Assembly (NCBI RefSeq): GCF_900465345.1
Contig: NZ_UEGO01000010.1
Location: 237,848 to 301,847 of the forward strand
DNA: 64,000 nt
Direction of reading: 5' to 3'
Source: Asaia bogorensis
GTDB taxonomy: Bacteria; Pseudomonadota; Alphaproteobacteria; Acetobacterales; Acetobacteraceae
Shown here piece by piece: positions 55,927 to 64,000 of the stretch. The first letter of the stretch is position 1; every line of letters begins with the position of its first letter. Both the position numbers and the translations under genes were made by a program. The notes under the pieces were generated by a model. It was not told where the DNA came from and ran no database searches. It saw only the letters and a list, made by a program, of their open reading frames with translations.

Positions 55927-57204
55927 GTGAAAGAGGCACAGGCGGACAGGGCGTCGGCAGAGGCCGGGACGATGCGGGGTCCTTCGGCCAGCAGTCGGGC
56001 CGGGCTGGATGCAACCAACTTTTTTCTGGCTGATGTGCAGGACGGCGTCGGTCCATACCTGACCGTCTATCTCGCCAGTGCACGACACTGGCAGGCGGGG
56101 CCGATTGGCGTTGCCATGGCCATGACAGGGCTCGCCACAGCACTTTGCCAGATCCCTGCGGGGCTGATGGTGGACTCGATCCGCTATAAACGTGCCCTCG
56201 TGGCAATTTCTGCGGTGATCACGGCCCTGAGCTGCATCCTGATCATCGCGGTACCCGGCATGGCCCCTGTTCTGGCAGCGCAGATCATGATGGGGGCGGC
56301 TGCCGCGGTCATACCGCCAGCGCTTGCCGCCATTTCACTGGGGCTTGTGGGACGTCGCCGCTTGCCCGGTCGTATCAGTCGCAACCAGGGTATCAACCAT
56401 TTCGGTTCCTTCGCCTCAGCGGCGCTGGCCGGGCTCTGCGGACAATACTGGGGGCTGAACTGGATTTTCTATCTGGTTTGCGGCTCTGCTCTGGCCAGTG
56501 CTCTGGCGCTTCTGCTCATACGACCGGGTGAGATTGACCAGAAGGTTGCGCGTGGCAGCGAGGATGACTCAAACGAACCGCCTGTCTCCATCGGCTCTCT
56601 CGTAAGCCAACGTCCCGTCTGGGTGTTTCTTTGCTCCATCGTGCTGTTTCACCTGGGCAATGCCGCCATGCTGCCTTTTGCCGGTCAGGTCATGGCCAAA
56701 AGCCATCCGGGTTCCGAAACCGTTACGTTGAGCGCCTGCGTGATCGTCGCTCAGTTCGTCATGATGCTCGTGGCCTGGGGGGTTGGGCGTGCAATGGCGC
56801 GAGGCATCGGGCGTAAGCCCATCTTCCTGCTTGCTTATGCCATCCTGCCGATACGCGGCTTACTGTTCACGTGGTTCGACGCGCCGGGGGCCATCATTGC
56901 CATTCAGGTGCTGGATGGTATCGCGGCCGGTATCTTCGGCGTGATCGCCATCATCATCGCGGCTGATCTGACGCATGGAACGGGGCGGTTCAACTTCCTC
57001 CAGGGCATGGTGGCGCTGAGCGTCGGCATCGGTGGTGGGCTGAGCAATCTCGTCGGCGGATACATCGTGCAGCTCGAAGGTTATCACGCCGGCTTTCTCT
57101 CCCTCACGGTCATTGCTGTAATGGCGCTGGTATTTTTCCTGACGCTCATGCCCGAAACACGTGACCCGGATGAGCAGGGCGTCCCTGCTGCCGTGGCAGC
57201 CTGA
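55927..57204 (+). CDS. Major facilitator superfamily transporter
   Basis: A 425-residue carrier with twelve membrane segments. The first helix region LDATNFFLADVQDGVGPYLTVYLA and the loop GLMVDSIRYKRALVA are MFS-like. The GTG at 55927 is the longest start; an ATG at 55972 with GAGG eight bases before it fits the promoter better and removes only a polar leader. The substrate is unknown. The ArsB-like gene starts 12 bases after its stop, so the two are likely co-transcribed. Confidence 0.85.
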   Translation: MKEAQADRASAEAGTMRGPSASSRAGLDATNFFLADVQDGVGPYLTVYLASARHWQAGPIGVAMAMTGLATALCQIPAGLMVDSIRYKRALVAISAVITALSCILIIAVPGMAPVLAAQIMMGAAAAVIPPALAAISLGLVGRRRLPGRISRNQGINHFGSFASAALAGLCGQYWGLNWIFYLVCGSALASALALLLIRPGEIDQKVARGSEDDSNEPPVSIGSLVSQRPVWVFLCSIVLFHLGNAAMLPFAGQVMAKSHPGSETVTLSACVIVAQFVMMLVAWGVGRAMARGIGRKPIFLLAYAILPIRGLLFTWFDAPGAIIAIQVLDGIAAGIFGVIAIIIAADLTHGTGRFNFLQGMVALSVGIGGGLSNLVGGYIVQLEGYHAGFLSLTVIAVMALVFFLTLMPETRDPDEQGVPAAVAA

Positions 57205-57216
57205 GGAACAACCGCC

Positions 57217-58455
57217 ATGGAGGCGCTTATCCTGTGGGGGGCCTGTCTTTTCGCTGTAGCGGGATTACTGCTGCGGCCGTGGCAATTGCCCGAGGCGCTC
57301 TGGACGTCACTCGCCGCCATAACCCTGCCGCTTGCAGGGATTCTTGCCTGGCCAGATGTTGGCCGGGCAATCGCCTCGGGCAAGGAAGTGTATCTGTTCC
57401 TGCTGGGCATGATGCTGCTGAGCGAAGTGGCACGGCAGGAAAAGCTGTTCGACTGGCTGGCGGCCTTTGCGCTGAGCCGGGCGCGAAATTCCGGACAAAG
57501 ACTGTTCCTGATCATCTTTAATGTTGCAATCGTCACAACGGCCTTTCTCTCCAACGATGCCACGATCATTTTGCTGACACCGCCCGTCATTGCGGTTGCC
57601 AGCAAGGCCAGGATCGATCCTTATCCCTCGCTTCTGGCCTGCGCCTTTGTCGCCAATGCGGCGAGCTTTCTCCTTCCAATCAGCAATCCGGCCAATCTCG
57701 TGCTTTACGGAGGAGCTCCCCCAGGCCTCGTGCCCTGGCTGGGGCGTTTCCTCGCGCCATCCTGTATGGCGATCGGGATCAGCTTTGTGATGCTTTTCTG
57801 GATGATGCGACACAGGATTAAGGTGGAGTTCGACCAGTCGGAGCCGCTGCCGGAGCTGGATGCGACGGCGCGTTTCAGTGCGCTGGCCCTGTTTGTCATC
57901 ACGCTGCTGCTGACCCTCGTTTCGTTCATGCATGGTTCGCTGGGCTGGGCCACAGCTGCGGGAGGGGTGGCGCTTTATGCCGTGGTAACGCTGTGCCGCC
58001 GCCAGTCTCCTCTGCCCGGGCTCAGCGAGATTTCCTGGTCGGTTTTTCCGCTGGTTGCCAGTCTCTTCGTGCTTGTTGCAGCCGTTGAGCAAAGTGGTGT
58101 TATCGCGTCGCTCGTTCGGCTCATTCTCGCTTGTGGTCACGGCACTGAGGCCGTCATGGTGACGGGCTTTGGCATGGCCATTCTGAGCAATATCATCAAC
58201 AACCTGCCCTCGGGCCTGATGGCCGCCCAGCTTGCTCCGATGCTCTCATCCCATGGGAGCGCCTTTCAGGATGCGTTGTTGATTGGTGTGGATCTGGGGC
58301 CGAACATGACACTGAGCGGATCTCTGGCAACGGTGCTCTGGCTGATTATCCTGCGCAAGCACGATCTTGAAATGAACTATGGGCGCTTCATGCGCTTTGG
58401 CATGGCGCTGACCGTACCCGCCCTGATTGCCGCTTTGCTTGTTCTGATGATCTGA
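57217..58455 (+). CDS. ArsB/SLC13-like anion permease
   Basis: A 412-residue membrane protein with about eleven membrane segments. SNDATIILLTPPVIAVA, ANAASFLLPISNPANLVLY and SNIINNLPSGLMAAQ carry the paired N-D-A/N-N-P hallmarks of the ArsB branch of the ion transporter superfamily. No ars regulator or reductase gene lies beside it, so arsenite as substrate is uncertain; other anions are possible. GAGGA lies nine bases before the ATG. Confidence 0.82.
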   Translation: MEALILWGACLFAVAGLLLRPWQLPEALWTSLAAITLPLAGILAWPDVGRAIASGKEVYLFLLGMMLLSEVARQEKLFDWLAAFALSRARNSGQRLFLIIFNVAIVTTAFLSNDATIILLTPPVIAVASKARIDPYPSLLACAFVANAASFLLPISNPANLVLYGGAPPGLVPWLGRFLAPSCMAIGISFVMLFWMMRHRIKVEFDQSEPLPELDATARFSALALFVITLLLTLVSFMHGSLGWATAAGGVALYAVVTLCRRQSPLPGLSEISWSVFPLVASLFVLVAAVEQSGVIASLVRLILACGHGTEAVMVTGFGMAILSNIINNLPSGLMAAQLAPMLSSHGSAFQDALLIGVDLGPNMTLSGSLATVLWLIILRKHDLEMNYGRFMRFGMALTVPALIAALLVLMI

Positions 58456-58556
58456 GCGCGAATGTTTCGCCCCCGGTAGCGTGAGAGGCGGATTGTATCA
58501 TTGGATGTCATCTGGAAGACTGGGGACCTCCCGACCGATACGAGGCTGATTTTCGC

Positions 58557-60035
58557 ATGGCTGAACTTCCGCAACCGCCCGCTTCCATCGCTACATCCAT
58601 TTTCGAGACACGCGATGCCCGTCACGAGGCGGGGCAGGGCCTGCGAAAAACCGTACCCCGCAGCGCCCACGCCGCATGGGAGCCGCCTTCAAATCGGGTC
58701 GACCCGGTCGATCTGCTTGTCAGGCAGGGTGAGAGCCGTATCCAGAACCTGCTGCCAATCCGTTATGAGCGTATGCGTGCGTCTCCGTTTGCCTTCATGC
58801 GAGGGAGCGCCATCGTCATGGCCGCCGATCTGGCCCATACCGTCGCCAGCGGCCCGTATGTGCAAAGCTGTGGTGACTGCCATATGGCCAATTTCGGGGC
58901 CTACGCCTCGGCTGATGGTATAGCCGTTTTTGACATCAATGATTTTGACGAGACCTGTCCTGCCCCGTTCGAGTGGGACATTAAGCGCCTTGCAACGTCG
59001 TTGGTTCTTGCAAGCGGGGAGGCAGGGGCGGCTGACAGTCAGGCGCGGCATAACGCTTTTCTGGCGGTGCGCACCTATCAGGATGAGATGACGCGTCTCG
59101 CGCCAATGAGCCCGTTGGAAATCTGGTCCGACCGGATTGATCTTGCAGCCGCCATAGCCGATTTTTCCGACAAGCATACACGCAAGGGTGTGCGTGAGCG
59201 TCTGGAGGCACGGCTGGAGAGCGCGCGCAACCATTTCGGTCTGGTCTCATTCGACAAGGACACACCCAGCCTGCGTGTCAAACCGCCGCTGGTGGTGCGT
59301 CTGCCTGACGAGGACGAGACCATCCACCAGGCCTTCGCACGTTACATCGCCACCCAGCCCCCTGAACGCGCTGTGCTGCTGGCGCGGTACCGGCTGAAGG
59401 ATGTGCTGTTCAAGGTTGTAGGGGTGGGAAGCGTCGGCACTTATTGCGCGATTGGCCTGTTTGCCACGGCCGATGGCGAAACCCTGCTGCTGCAGATCAA
59501 GGAGGCGCAGGAATCAGTGCTCGCGGCTTATTGCGGGGGGCCTCACTACGACAATCAGGGGCAACGCGTGGTGGAGGGCCAGCGCCTGATGCAGGCTTCT
59601 TCAGACAGGTTCCTCGGCTGGACCCATACAACGAACACCAAGCGCTCGAATCATGCGCCTGATGGCTCGAACAGGCAGTTCTATGTCCGACGCCTCAAGG
59701 ATAGCCGTCTTGCCGCTATTGGCGCAGATGTGGCGCAGGAAGGGCTGGATGATTATGCCGCCTTGTGCGGCAGGGCGCTGGCACGTGCTCATGCGCGATC
59801 GGGCGATGTGGCGGAGATTGCGGGTTATCTGGGCAGCAGCGACAGCTTTGCCGAAGCGATAGCCGATTTTGCCGAGGCTTACGCCGGCCAGACGCGCAAG
59901 GACTGGGAAGACTTCAACGCAGCGATCGATGCGGGCCGGCTTAGCGTAACTGGCGAAACGAAAGACCGGAAAAAGAGCCGGGGTGCGGGGCAGGGCACCA
60001 AGCGGCGTGCGGGGCGAGGCAGAAGCGCATCGTAG
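58557..60035 (+). CDS. DUF2252 family protein
   Basis: A 492-residue protein with the DUF2252 pattern, which resembles a kinase-like fold: RYERMRASPFAFMRGSA, CGDCHMANFGAYASADG, FDINDFDETCPAPFEWDIKRLATS, and later VVEGQRLMQASSDRFLGW and GRALARAHARSGD. The C-terminal 40 residues are basic and of low complexity. The family is common beside stress and osmolyte genes, but the reaction is not known. It follows the ArsB-like gene by about 100 bases. Confidence 0.88.
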   Translation: MAELPQPPASIATSIFETRDARHEAGQGLRKTVPRSAHAAWEPPSNRVDPVDLLVRQGESRIQNLLPIRYERMRASPFAFMRGSAIVMAADLAHTVASGPYVQSCGDCHMANFGAYASADGIAVFDINDFDETCPAPFEWDIKRLATSLVLASGEAGAADSQARHNAFLAVRTYQDEMTRLAPMSPLEIWSDRIDLAAAIADFSDKHTRKGVRERLEARLESARNHFGLVSFDKDTPSLRVKPPLVVRLPDEDETIHQAFARYIATQPPERAVLLARYRLKDVLFKVVGVGSVGTYCAIGLFATADGETLLLQIKEAQESVLAAYCGGPHYDNQGQRVVEGQRLMQASSDRFLGWTHTTNTKRSNHAPDGSNRQFYVRRLKDSRLAAIGADVAQEGLDDYAALCGRALARAHARSGDVAEIAGYLGSSDSFAEAIADFAEAYAGQTRKDWEDFNAAIDAGRLSVTGETKDRKKSRGAGQGTKRRAGRGRSAS

Positions 60036-60036
60036 C

Positions 60037-60057
60037 CCTTTGACCGTCGGTCAAAGG
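60037..60057 (+). terminator. Hairpin after the DUF2252 gene
   Basis: A perfect nine-base-pair stem (60037-60045 with 60049-60057) and a three-base loop, two bases after the stop codon. No T-run follows, so it may terminate weakly or protect the mRNA end. Confidence 0.5.
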
Positions 60058-60120
60058 CAGAGCAAGAGGGGCGGAAACACCGCGCCGCCCCGTTGGCTGG
60101 CCTGGTAACAAGGTTCGGCT

Positions 60121-60162
60121 AATTCATGAATTATTGACATATTGGCATTTTGCCACTATCTA
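60121..60162 (+). promoter_or_regulatory. Promoter and palindromes before the GH32 gene
   Basis: A TTGACA (60134-60139) and TATCTA (60157-60162) stand 17 bases apart. A perfect 12-base palindrome AATTCATGAATT (60121-60132) abuts the -35 box. A second inverted repeat, TGGCA-TTT-TGCCA (60143-60155), lies in the spacer between the two promoter boxes. Such a layout suits repression by a sugar-responsive regulator, though no regulator gene is nearby. Confidence 0.6.
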
Positions 60163-60227
60163 TATTTCGTCCCTGACCAAAAAGGGGCTGTTTTCATAAA
60201 TAATCTTCAACAAGATCTTGGAAAAAC

Positions 60228-61754
60228 ATGACTGACCGGAAAACCGAATGTTCCGTCGCTCTGGCGGGCAAGCTGTATCGACCCTCAGTTCATTTCACGC
60301 CTCCCACGGGCTTCATGAACGATCCGAACGGGCTCGTTTTCGATGGCACGCAATATCATCTTTATTACCAGCATAACCCCGACGCCGCGTATTCAGCCAA
60401 TATCTGCTGGGGCCATGCCACGAGCACGGATCTGCTGAGCTGGAAAGACCAGCCAATCGCTGTGCCTGATACGGTTGACGGCCAGGCCTATACGGGTTGT
60501 GCCGTGCTTGATCGTGACAATCGGTCGGGCCTGTTTGCCAATGCTCATGGCACGAACATCGCAGCGCTCTACACGCGCTCCCTGCCGACACGACAGAGCC
60601 AGTATCTCGCAATCAGTGACAATAACGGCCAGAGCTTTGAGGAATATGCGGGTAATCCCGTTCTCGACATTGGCAGCCCGAATTTTCGCGACCCCCAGGT
60701 GATCTTTCACGAGCCCACGCAGAAATGGGTAATGGTCATTGCCGAGGTCGATCATCATCGCATCGGTTTTTATGCCTCGAATGACCTGATCCACTGGACG
60801 CATCTCAGCCATTTTGGCCCTGCAGGACTGCCGACCGTCAATTATGAATGTCCCAACCTCATCCAGGTGAGGGACGAGACCGGCACCATGCGCTGGGTGC
60901 TGTTTGTCTCGATCAATCCGGGCAGCCCGATGGGGGGCAGTGTCACGCAGTACTTTATCGGTGATTTCGATGGTGCGGTGTTTACACCCTGCGATGCGAT
61001 CCTCCGCCTGACCGATTTCGCCAAGGATGCCTATGCCCTGCAGGTGTGGAGTGACATGCCGGATTCCGAGGCGGTCAATATCGCCTGGATGGGGAACTGG
61101 CAGTACTGTCAGGAGCTCCCGACGCAGGATTGGCGTGGCGCGATGTCACTGCCGCGCAGCATGACCATCATACAGGACACTAATGGCTATCCGCGCCTGG
61201 TGCAGAAGCCACGCGGCGTGGAAAAACTTCGTCTCCCGCTTCTGAGCGAGGCGAACCGTTATCTTGCCGTGTCAACACGCCGGGAAATCCCTCTCCCGGT
61301 AGGCAAGGCCATTGAGATTGTCATTCGCCTGACCGCCGATGAATATCGCCAGACTGAACCGGGTCAGAATGGCCCTGTGATCAATCGCTTCGAACTGGCT
61401 TTCGCCAATGAAGAAGGCGAGAAGCTGTCGATTGGTTATGACGTGCCATCAACGCAGATCTGGCTGGATCGCAGCAAGCTGCGCGGGTTCGATCATCCGT
61501 TCTTCACGGGGCGTTTCGCCGCGCCAGTCAATACGGCCTATTACCCTGATGCCCGCAGCGTTGACCTGCATCTGTTTCTCGATGGCTGCGCCTTCGAACT
61601 CTATGCCAATGAGTATCTGGAAACGGCGACGGCGCTCGTTTACCCGGCCAGACCGCTTGACCGCCTGCGTCTTGTGACCGAGGGAACAGGGTTCACGATC
61701 GAGACGCTCGAGATCCATACGCTCGACAAGACGATGTGCCGAGCGACGCTCTGA
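60228..61754 (+). CDS. Glycoside hydrolase family 32 (levanase/sucrose hydrolase)
   Basis: A 508-residue enzyme that hydrolyses beta-fructofuranosides. The nucleophile Asp32 is in GFMNDPNG, the transition-state Asp155 in NFRDPQ and the acid/base Glu207 in NYECPNL. The C-terminal beta-sandwich (about 350-508) is complete. There is no signal peptide by eye, so it may act on sucrose or short fructans in the cytoplasm, although levanase-type sequences look closest. The ribosome binding site is weak. A Gfo/Idh oxidoreductase gene is convergent downstream. Confidence 0.92.
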   Translation: MTDRKTECSVALAGKLYRPSVHFTPPTGFMNDPNGLVFDGTQYHLYYQHNPDAAYSANICWGHATSTDLLSWKDQPIAVPDTVDGQAYTGCAVLDRDNRSGLFANAHGTNIAALYTRSLPTRQSQYLAISDNNGQSFEEYAGNPVLDIGSPNFRDPQVIFHEPTQKWVMVIAEVDHHRIGFYASNDLIHWTHLSHFGPAGLPTVNYECPNLIQVRDETGTMRWVLFVSINPGSPMGGSVTQYFIGDFDGAVFTPCDAILRLTDFAKDAYALQVWSDMPDSEAVNIAWMGNWQYCQELPTQDWRGAMSLPRSMTIIQDTNGYPRLVQKPRGVEKLRLPLLSEANRYLAVSTRREIPLPVGKAIEIVIRLTADEYRQTEPGQNGPVINRFELAFANEEGEKLSIGYDVPSTQIWLDRSKLRGFDHPFFTGRFAAPVNTAYYPDARSVDLHLFLDGCAFELYANEYLETATALVYPARPLDRLRLVTEGTGFTIETLEIHTLDKTMCRATL

Positions 61755-61810
61755 AGTCCCGCAGGGAGTAGTCTTGCCGCCCCCTGCTTCTACAGAACGC
61801 CCCTGAGCGG

Positions 61811-62872
61811 TCAGTAAGCTGCTTTCTCCTCCTCCGTTAGGGGGAGGGGAACAGCCCGTTTCTCCCGAGCCGACTGGGCCGCTGCCTCGATCACCGCCAT
61901 GACGGCGAGCGCTTCGACTGGCCTGATCGGGTTTGTGCCCTCGCCTGACAAGGCCTTTGCAAGGCGGCGATATAATTCGCGCTGGTCACCCGCCAGGGCG
62001 TCGGTTTCATGAAAGCTCGTTTCATCGGTGTGGATCTGCAGGCGATCCGGGTCCTGTCCCCAGTCATTATCGCCCGGCTTCAGCCCCGCACGGAGCTGCC
62101 CTTCCTGTGGGTCGCCAAGTGTCTTGATCAGGGTGCCGCCCGTGCCATGCACACGAAAGCGGACGGCCCCGCCGGCCGCCAGTGAACCCGTATGGAGGAT
62201 GACCCGTGTCGGGCCATATTCCAGAATGATATGAGCCCAGTCATCACTGAGGGCGCCGTCACGCTGGAGGGCGATGGAGGCCTGAACCTGCTCGGGCAGA
62301 CCAAAAATCTGAAGTGCCTGATCAACAAGATGCGGACCGATATCGAACAGGACACCCGCACCAGCGCCTTTCCCCTCGCGCCAGCGATCCCTCACCTGAG
62401 GGCGGAACCGGTCGATGGTCGATTCAAAATGACGGACCTGGCCAATGACACCCTGCGCCAATGCGGCGCGGATTGTCAGGAAATCACTGTCCCACCGGCG
62501 GTTGTGAAAGACGCAGAGTTCGCGCCCATGATTTTCTGCCGTTGCGATAATCTGTCGCGCCTCATCGAGCGACAGGGCGAAGGGCTTTTCCAGCAGGACG
62601 TGTTTGCCCGCAGCCAGGGCAGCACAAGCAAGCGGGAAATGCGTATCATTGGGGGTGGCGATCACCACCAGATCAATCGCCGGATCGGCAAAAGCGGCCT
62701 GCGGATCGTCATAGACGCGGCAGTCAGGGTGGTCTGCGCGGACCTCATCGGCCCGGCTCGACACGATGCCATAAAGGTTCCATTCGGGCAGGGAGTCGAT
62801 GAAAGGGGCATGGAAAACACGGCTCACGTAACCATATCCGACCAGTGCCGCCTGCGTGATGCGTGCTGCCAT
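61811..62872 (-). CDS. Gfo/Idh/MocA family oxidoreductase
   Basis: A 353-residue NAD(P)-dependent enzyme. The dinucleotide-binding start is ALVGYGYVSRVFHAPF, and the family motif EKPFAL (Glu95-Lys96-Pro97) contains the catalytic Lys. The C-terminal sheet domain carries DIGPHLVDQALQIFGLP. It oxidises a sugar or polyol, but the substrate cannot be told. GGGAGGA precedes the ATG. It is close to E. coli YdgJ/YhhX-type members in layout. Confidence 0.9.
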   Translation of the reverse strand: MAARITQAALVGYGYVSRVFHAPFIDSLPEWNLYGIVSSRADEVRADHPDCRVYDDPQAAFADPAIDLVVIATPNDTHFPLACAALAAGKHVLLEKPFALSLDEARQIIATAENHGRELCVFHNRRWDSDFLTIRAALAQGVIGQVRHFESTIDRFRPQVRDRWREGKGAGAGVLFDIGPHLVDQALQIFGLPEQVQASIALQRDGALSDDWAHIILEYGPTRVILHTGSLAAGGAVRFRVHGTGGTLIKTLGDPQEGQLRAGLKPGDNDWGQDPDRLQIHTDETSFHETDALAGDQRELYRRLAKALSGEGTNPIRPVEALAVMAVIEAAAQSAREKRAVPLPLTEEEKAAY

Positions 62873-63045
62873 GAGAATTTCCTCCCGTTATGTGTTCGAT
62901 CTTTTTTCGGTTCCGGCATACGGCCAAGCGACTGAAATCTCGATAGGCCGCCGGCTGTCTCGGTGAGTTAATCGCCATGGCGCGACGCAAGTTGTCCCGT
63001 CGTGCCGATTTGAACTCTGTCTCCAGCCAGATTATGATGACCCCA

Positions 63046-63097
63046 GCAGCGACGACGTTCCTGCCTCCATGCGAGCTTCAAGACCGGGACGGCCCGG
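63046..63097 (+). promoter_or_regulatory. Candidate guanidine-II (mini-ykkC) riboswitch
   Basis: Two hairpins with ACGR loops stand before the SugE-type gene. The second is clear: CCGGG (63084-63088), loop ACGG, CCCGG (63093-63097). The first is weaker: loop ACGA (63052-63055) closed by CG pairs and extended by GCAG/CTGC across a three-base bulge. About 20 bases separate them, and the ribosome binding site GGAGG (63112-63116) follows. Paired ACGR hairpins upstream of a guanidinium exporter are the defining features of guanidine-II. Confidence 0.55.
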
Positions 63098-63122
63098 CGA
63101 AACCCGTTTCTGGAGGTCCGTC

Positions 63123-63437
63123 ATGGCGTGGATTGCGCTTTTTCTTGCCGGTATGTGCGAAATTTTCTGGGCTGCGGCCATGAAGCAGTCCGAGGGCTTC
63201 ACGCGCCTCTGGCCAAGCCTTGCCACGGTCATTGGCATGGTGGTGAGTGTCGGGCTTCTCGGCTGGGCGATGAAGAGCCTGCCTTTGGGTACTGCCTATA
63301 TGATCTGGACCGGTATCGGCGCGATCGGGGCATTCATCATCGGGATTATGCTTTTTGGCGAGGCTGGTAGTCCTCTGCGCTGCATTGCGGCCCTTCTCAT
63401 TCTCGCTGGCCTGCTCCTGATGAAATGGGCCGCGTGA
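63123..63437 (+). CDS. Small multidrug resistance protein, SugE/Gdx type
   Basis: A 104-residue four-helix membrane protein. Glu13 in MAWIALFLAGMCEIFWAAAM is the essential carboxylate. MKSLPLGTAYMIWTGIGAIG and LFGEAGSPLR are typical of the SugE branch, whose members export guanidinium (Gdx). The ATG at 63123 has GGAGG six bases upstream. The possible guanidine-II leader supports the guanidinium role. Confidence 0.92.
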   Translation: MAWIALFLAGMCEIFWAAAMKQSEGFTRLWPSLATVIGMVVSVGLLGWAMKSLPLGTAYMIWTGIGAIGAFIIGIMLFGEAGSPLRCIAALLILAGLLLMKWAA

Positions 63438-63683
63438 GAGGCGGCTTTTCATTGCTTGGCCCTCCAGCCTGGGCGTGAGCTGCGAAGGGGGTGCGGTCCG
63501 GGTCGATCGCGTTCCGCCCTTGCAAGCTCGCAAAGATCGTTCAGGTCATCGCGCATCCCGTACCCCGATGAACTGCGAGCAAACATGGGGCGGTTACATT
63601 CCCTTTCGCTTCGTTCCTCGTCCGGTATGAAGCGCCCTGCCATAGAATGAGCAGGACAATCGCCAGACGGATCACGCCCTTTC

Positions 63684-64000
63684 ATGATACTCCGGATCAC
63701 GACATCCGCATTGCTTGTGCTCGTTTCAGCCGGGTCGGTTTCTGCGGCGCTTGCGCAGAGCAATACGGTCTATAACGGGCAGGTCTATACGGCCTCGCCC
63801 GGTTATGGCGCCACCTCATCCGCCGGGCCGGAGGACGGGCAGGGACAGCGTTGCAAACGTCCCCCGCCTCCACCACGGGACGGAAGGGGACCTCCGGGAG
63901 GAGATGACGGACATCCGCCTCCGCCGCCGGATGATGATCGTGGGCCACCACCAGGAGACGGGCAGCGCTGGCACCATCCCCCGCATGGATGCCCGCCCCC
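63684..64000 (+). CDS. Exported Pro/Gly/Asp-rich protein (5' part)
   Basis: The frame runs off the window end without a stop. A signal sequence (MILRITTSALLVLVSAGSVS, then AALAQ) is followed by a polar stretch and then by runs of Pro, Gly and Asp with scattered Cys and His (QGQRCKRPPPPP, DGHPPPPPDDDRGPPPGDG). The visible mature part is low-complexity and probably unfolded. No family can be named. It is a real gene by its signal peptide and steady codon use, but this is moderate support. Confidence 0.55.
   Translation, partial: MILRITTSALLVLVSAGSVSAALAQSNTVYNGQVYTASPGYGATSSAGPEDGQGQRCKRPPPPPRDGRGPPGGDDGHPPPPPDDDRGPPPGDGQRWHHPPHGCPP

Noticed and set aside
63449..63763. A 104-codon open frame on the minus strand
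   Set aside because: It has no family features and overlaps the start of a signal-peptide-bearing gene on the other strand.

Overview
The window looks like a chromosomal segment of an alphaproteobacterium, most likely an acetic acid bacterium (Acetobacteraceae). This is inferred from a CcrM-type GANTC methyltransferase end, the gpmI-envC-ctpA-rppH string, a cca/DUF1285 pair beside a MoxR-DUF58-DUF4159 block, a mannitol 2-dehydrogenase, a GH32 enzyme and GC-rich coding. I cannot fix the genus. I saw no rRNA, tRNA, insertion sequence, prophage or CRISPR array.

Layout. 1-3.1 kb: end of the methyltransferase and a GH3 beta-glucosidase. 3.2-10.8 kb (minus): an operon moxR, DUF58, BatA/DUF4159, VWA membrane protein, then a small exported ankyrin-like protein, closed by a two-way terminator. 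10.9-14.8 kb (plus): DUF1285, CCA-adding enzyme, MsbA-type ABC exporter. 14.9-20.4 kb (minus): gpmI, envC-like, ctpA, rppH, a cell-envelope and housekeeping string. 20.5-33.2 kb: beta-propeller protein, msrB, upp, an M16 protease, a two-gene ABC transporter, small unknown genes, cysQ-sua5 and a plant-NUDT14-like Nudix hydrolase.

33.3-38.2 kb is an NAD block: an orphan NuoB/HycG-like iron-sulfur protein translationally coupled to an NrtR-type regulator, then nadA-nadB-nadC behind a perfect palindrome that I read as the NrtR operator. 38.7-45.2 kb: TonB receptor, thioredoxin-like protein, mannitol 2-dehydrogenase, HI0933-type flavoprotein.

45.5-47.9 kb is the most unusual part: four tandem 184-residue paralogues that resemble CdiI (DUF1436) immunity proteins. 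Two internal segments each occur in two versions, and the four genes carry all four combinations. No toxin gene is present. 48-64 kb: HerA-like ATPase, Kup potassium transporter, glycosyltransferase and flippase, MFS and ArsB-like transporters, DUF2252, a GH32 enzyme with a palindrome-rich promoter, a Gfo/Idh oxidoreductase, and a SugE/Gdx exporter preceded by two ACGR-loop hairpins that resemble a guanidine-II riboswitch.
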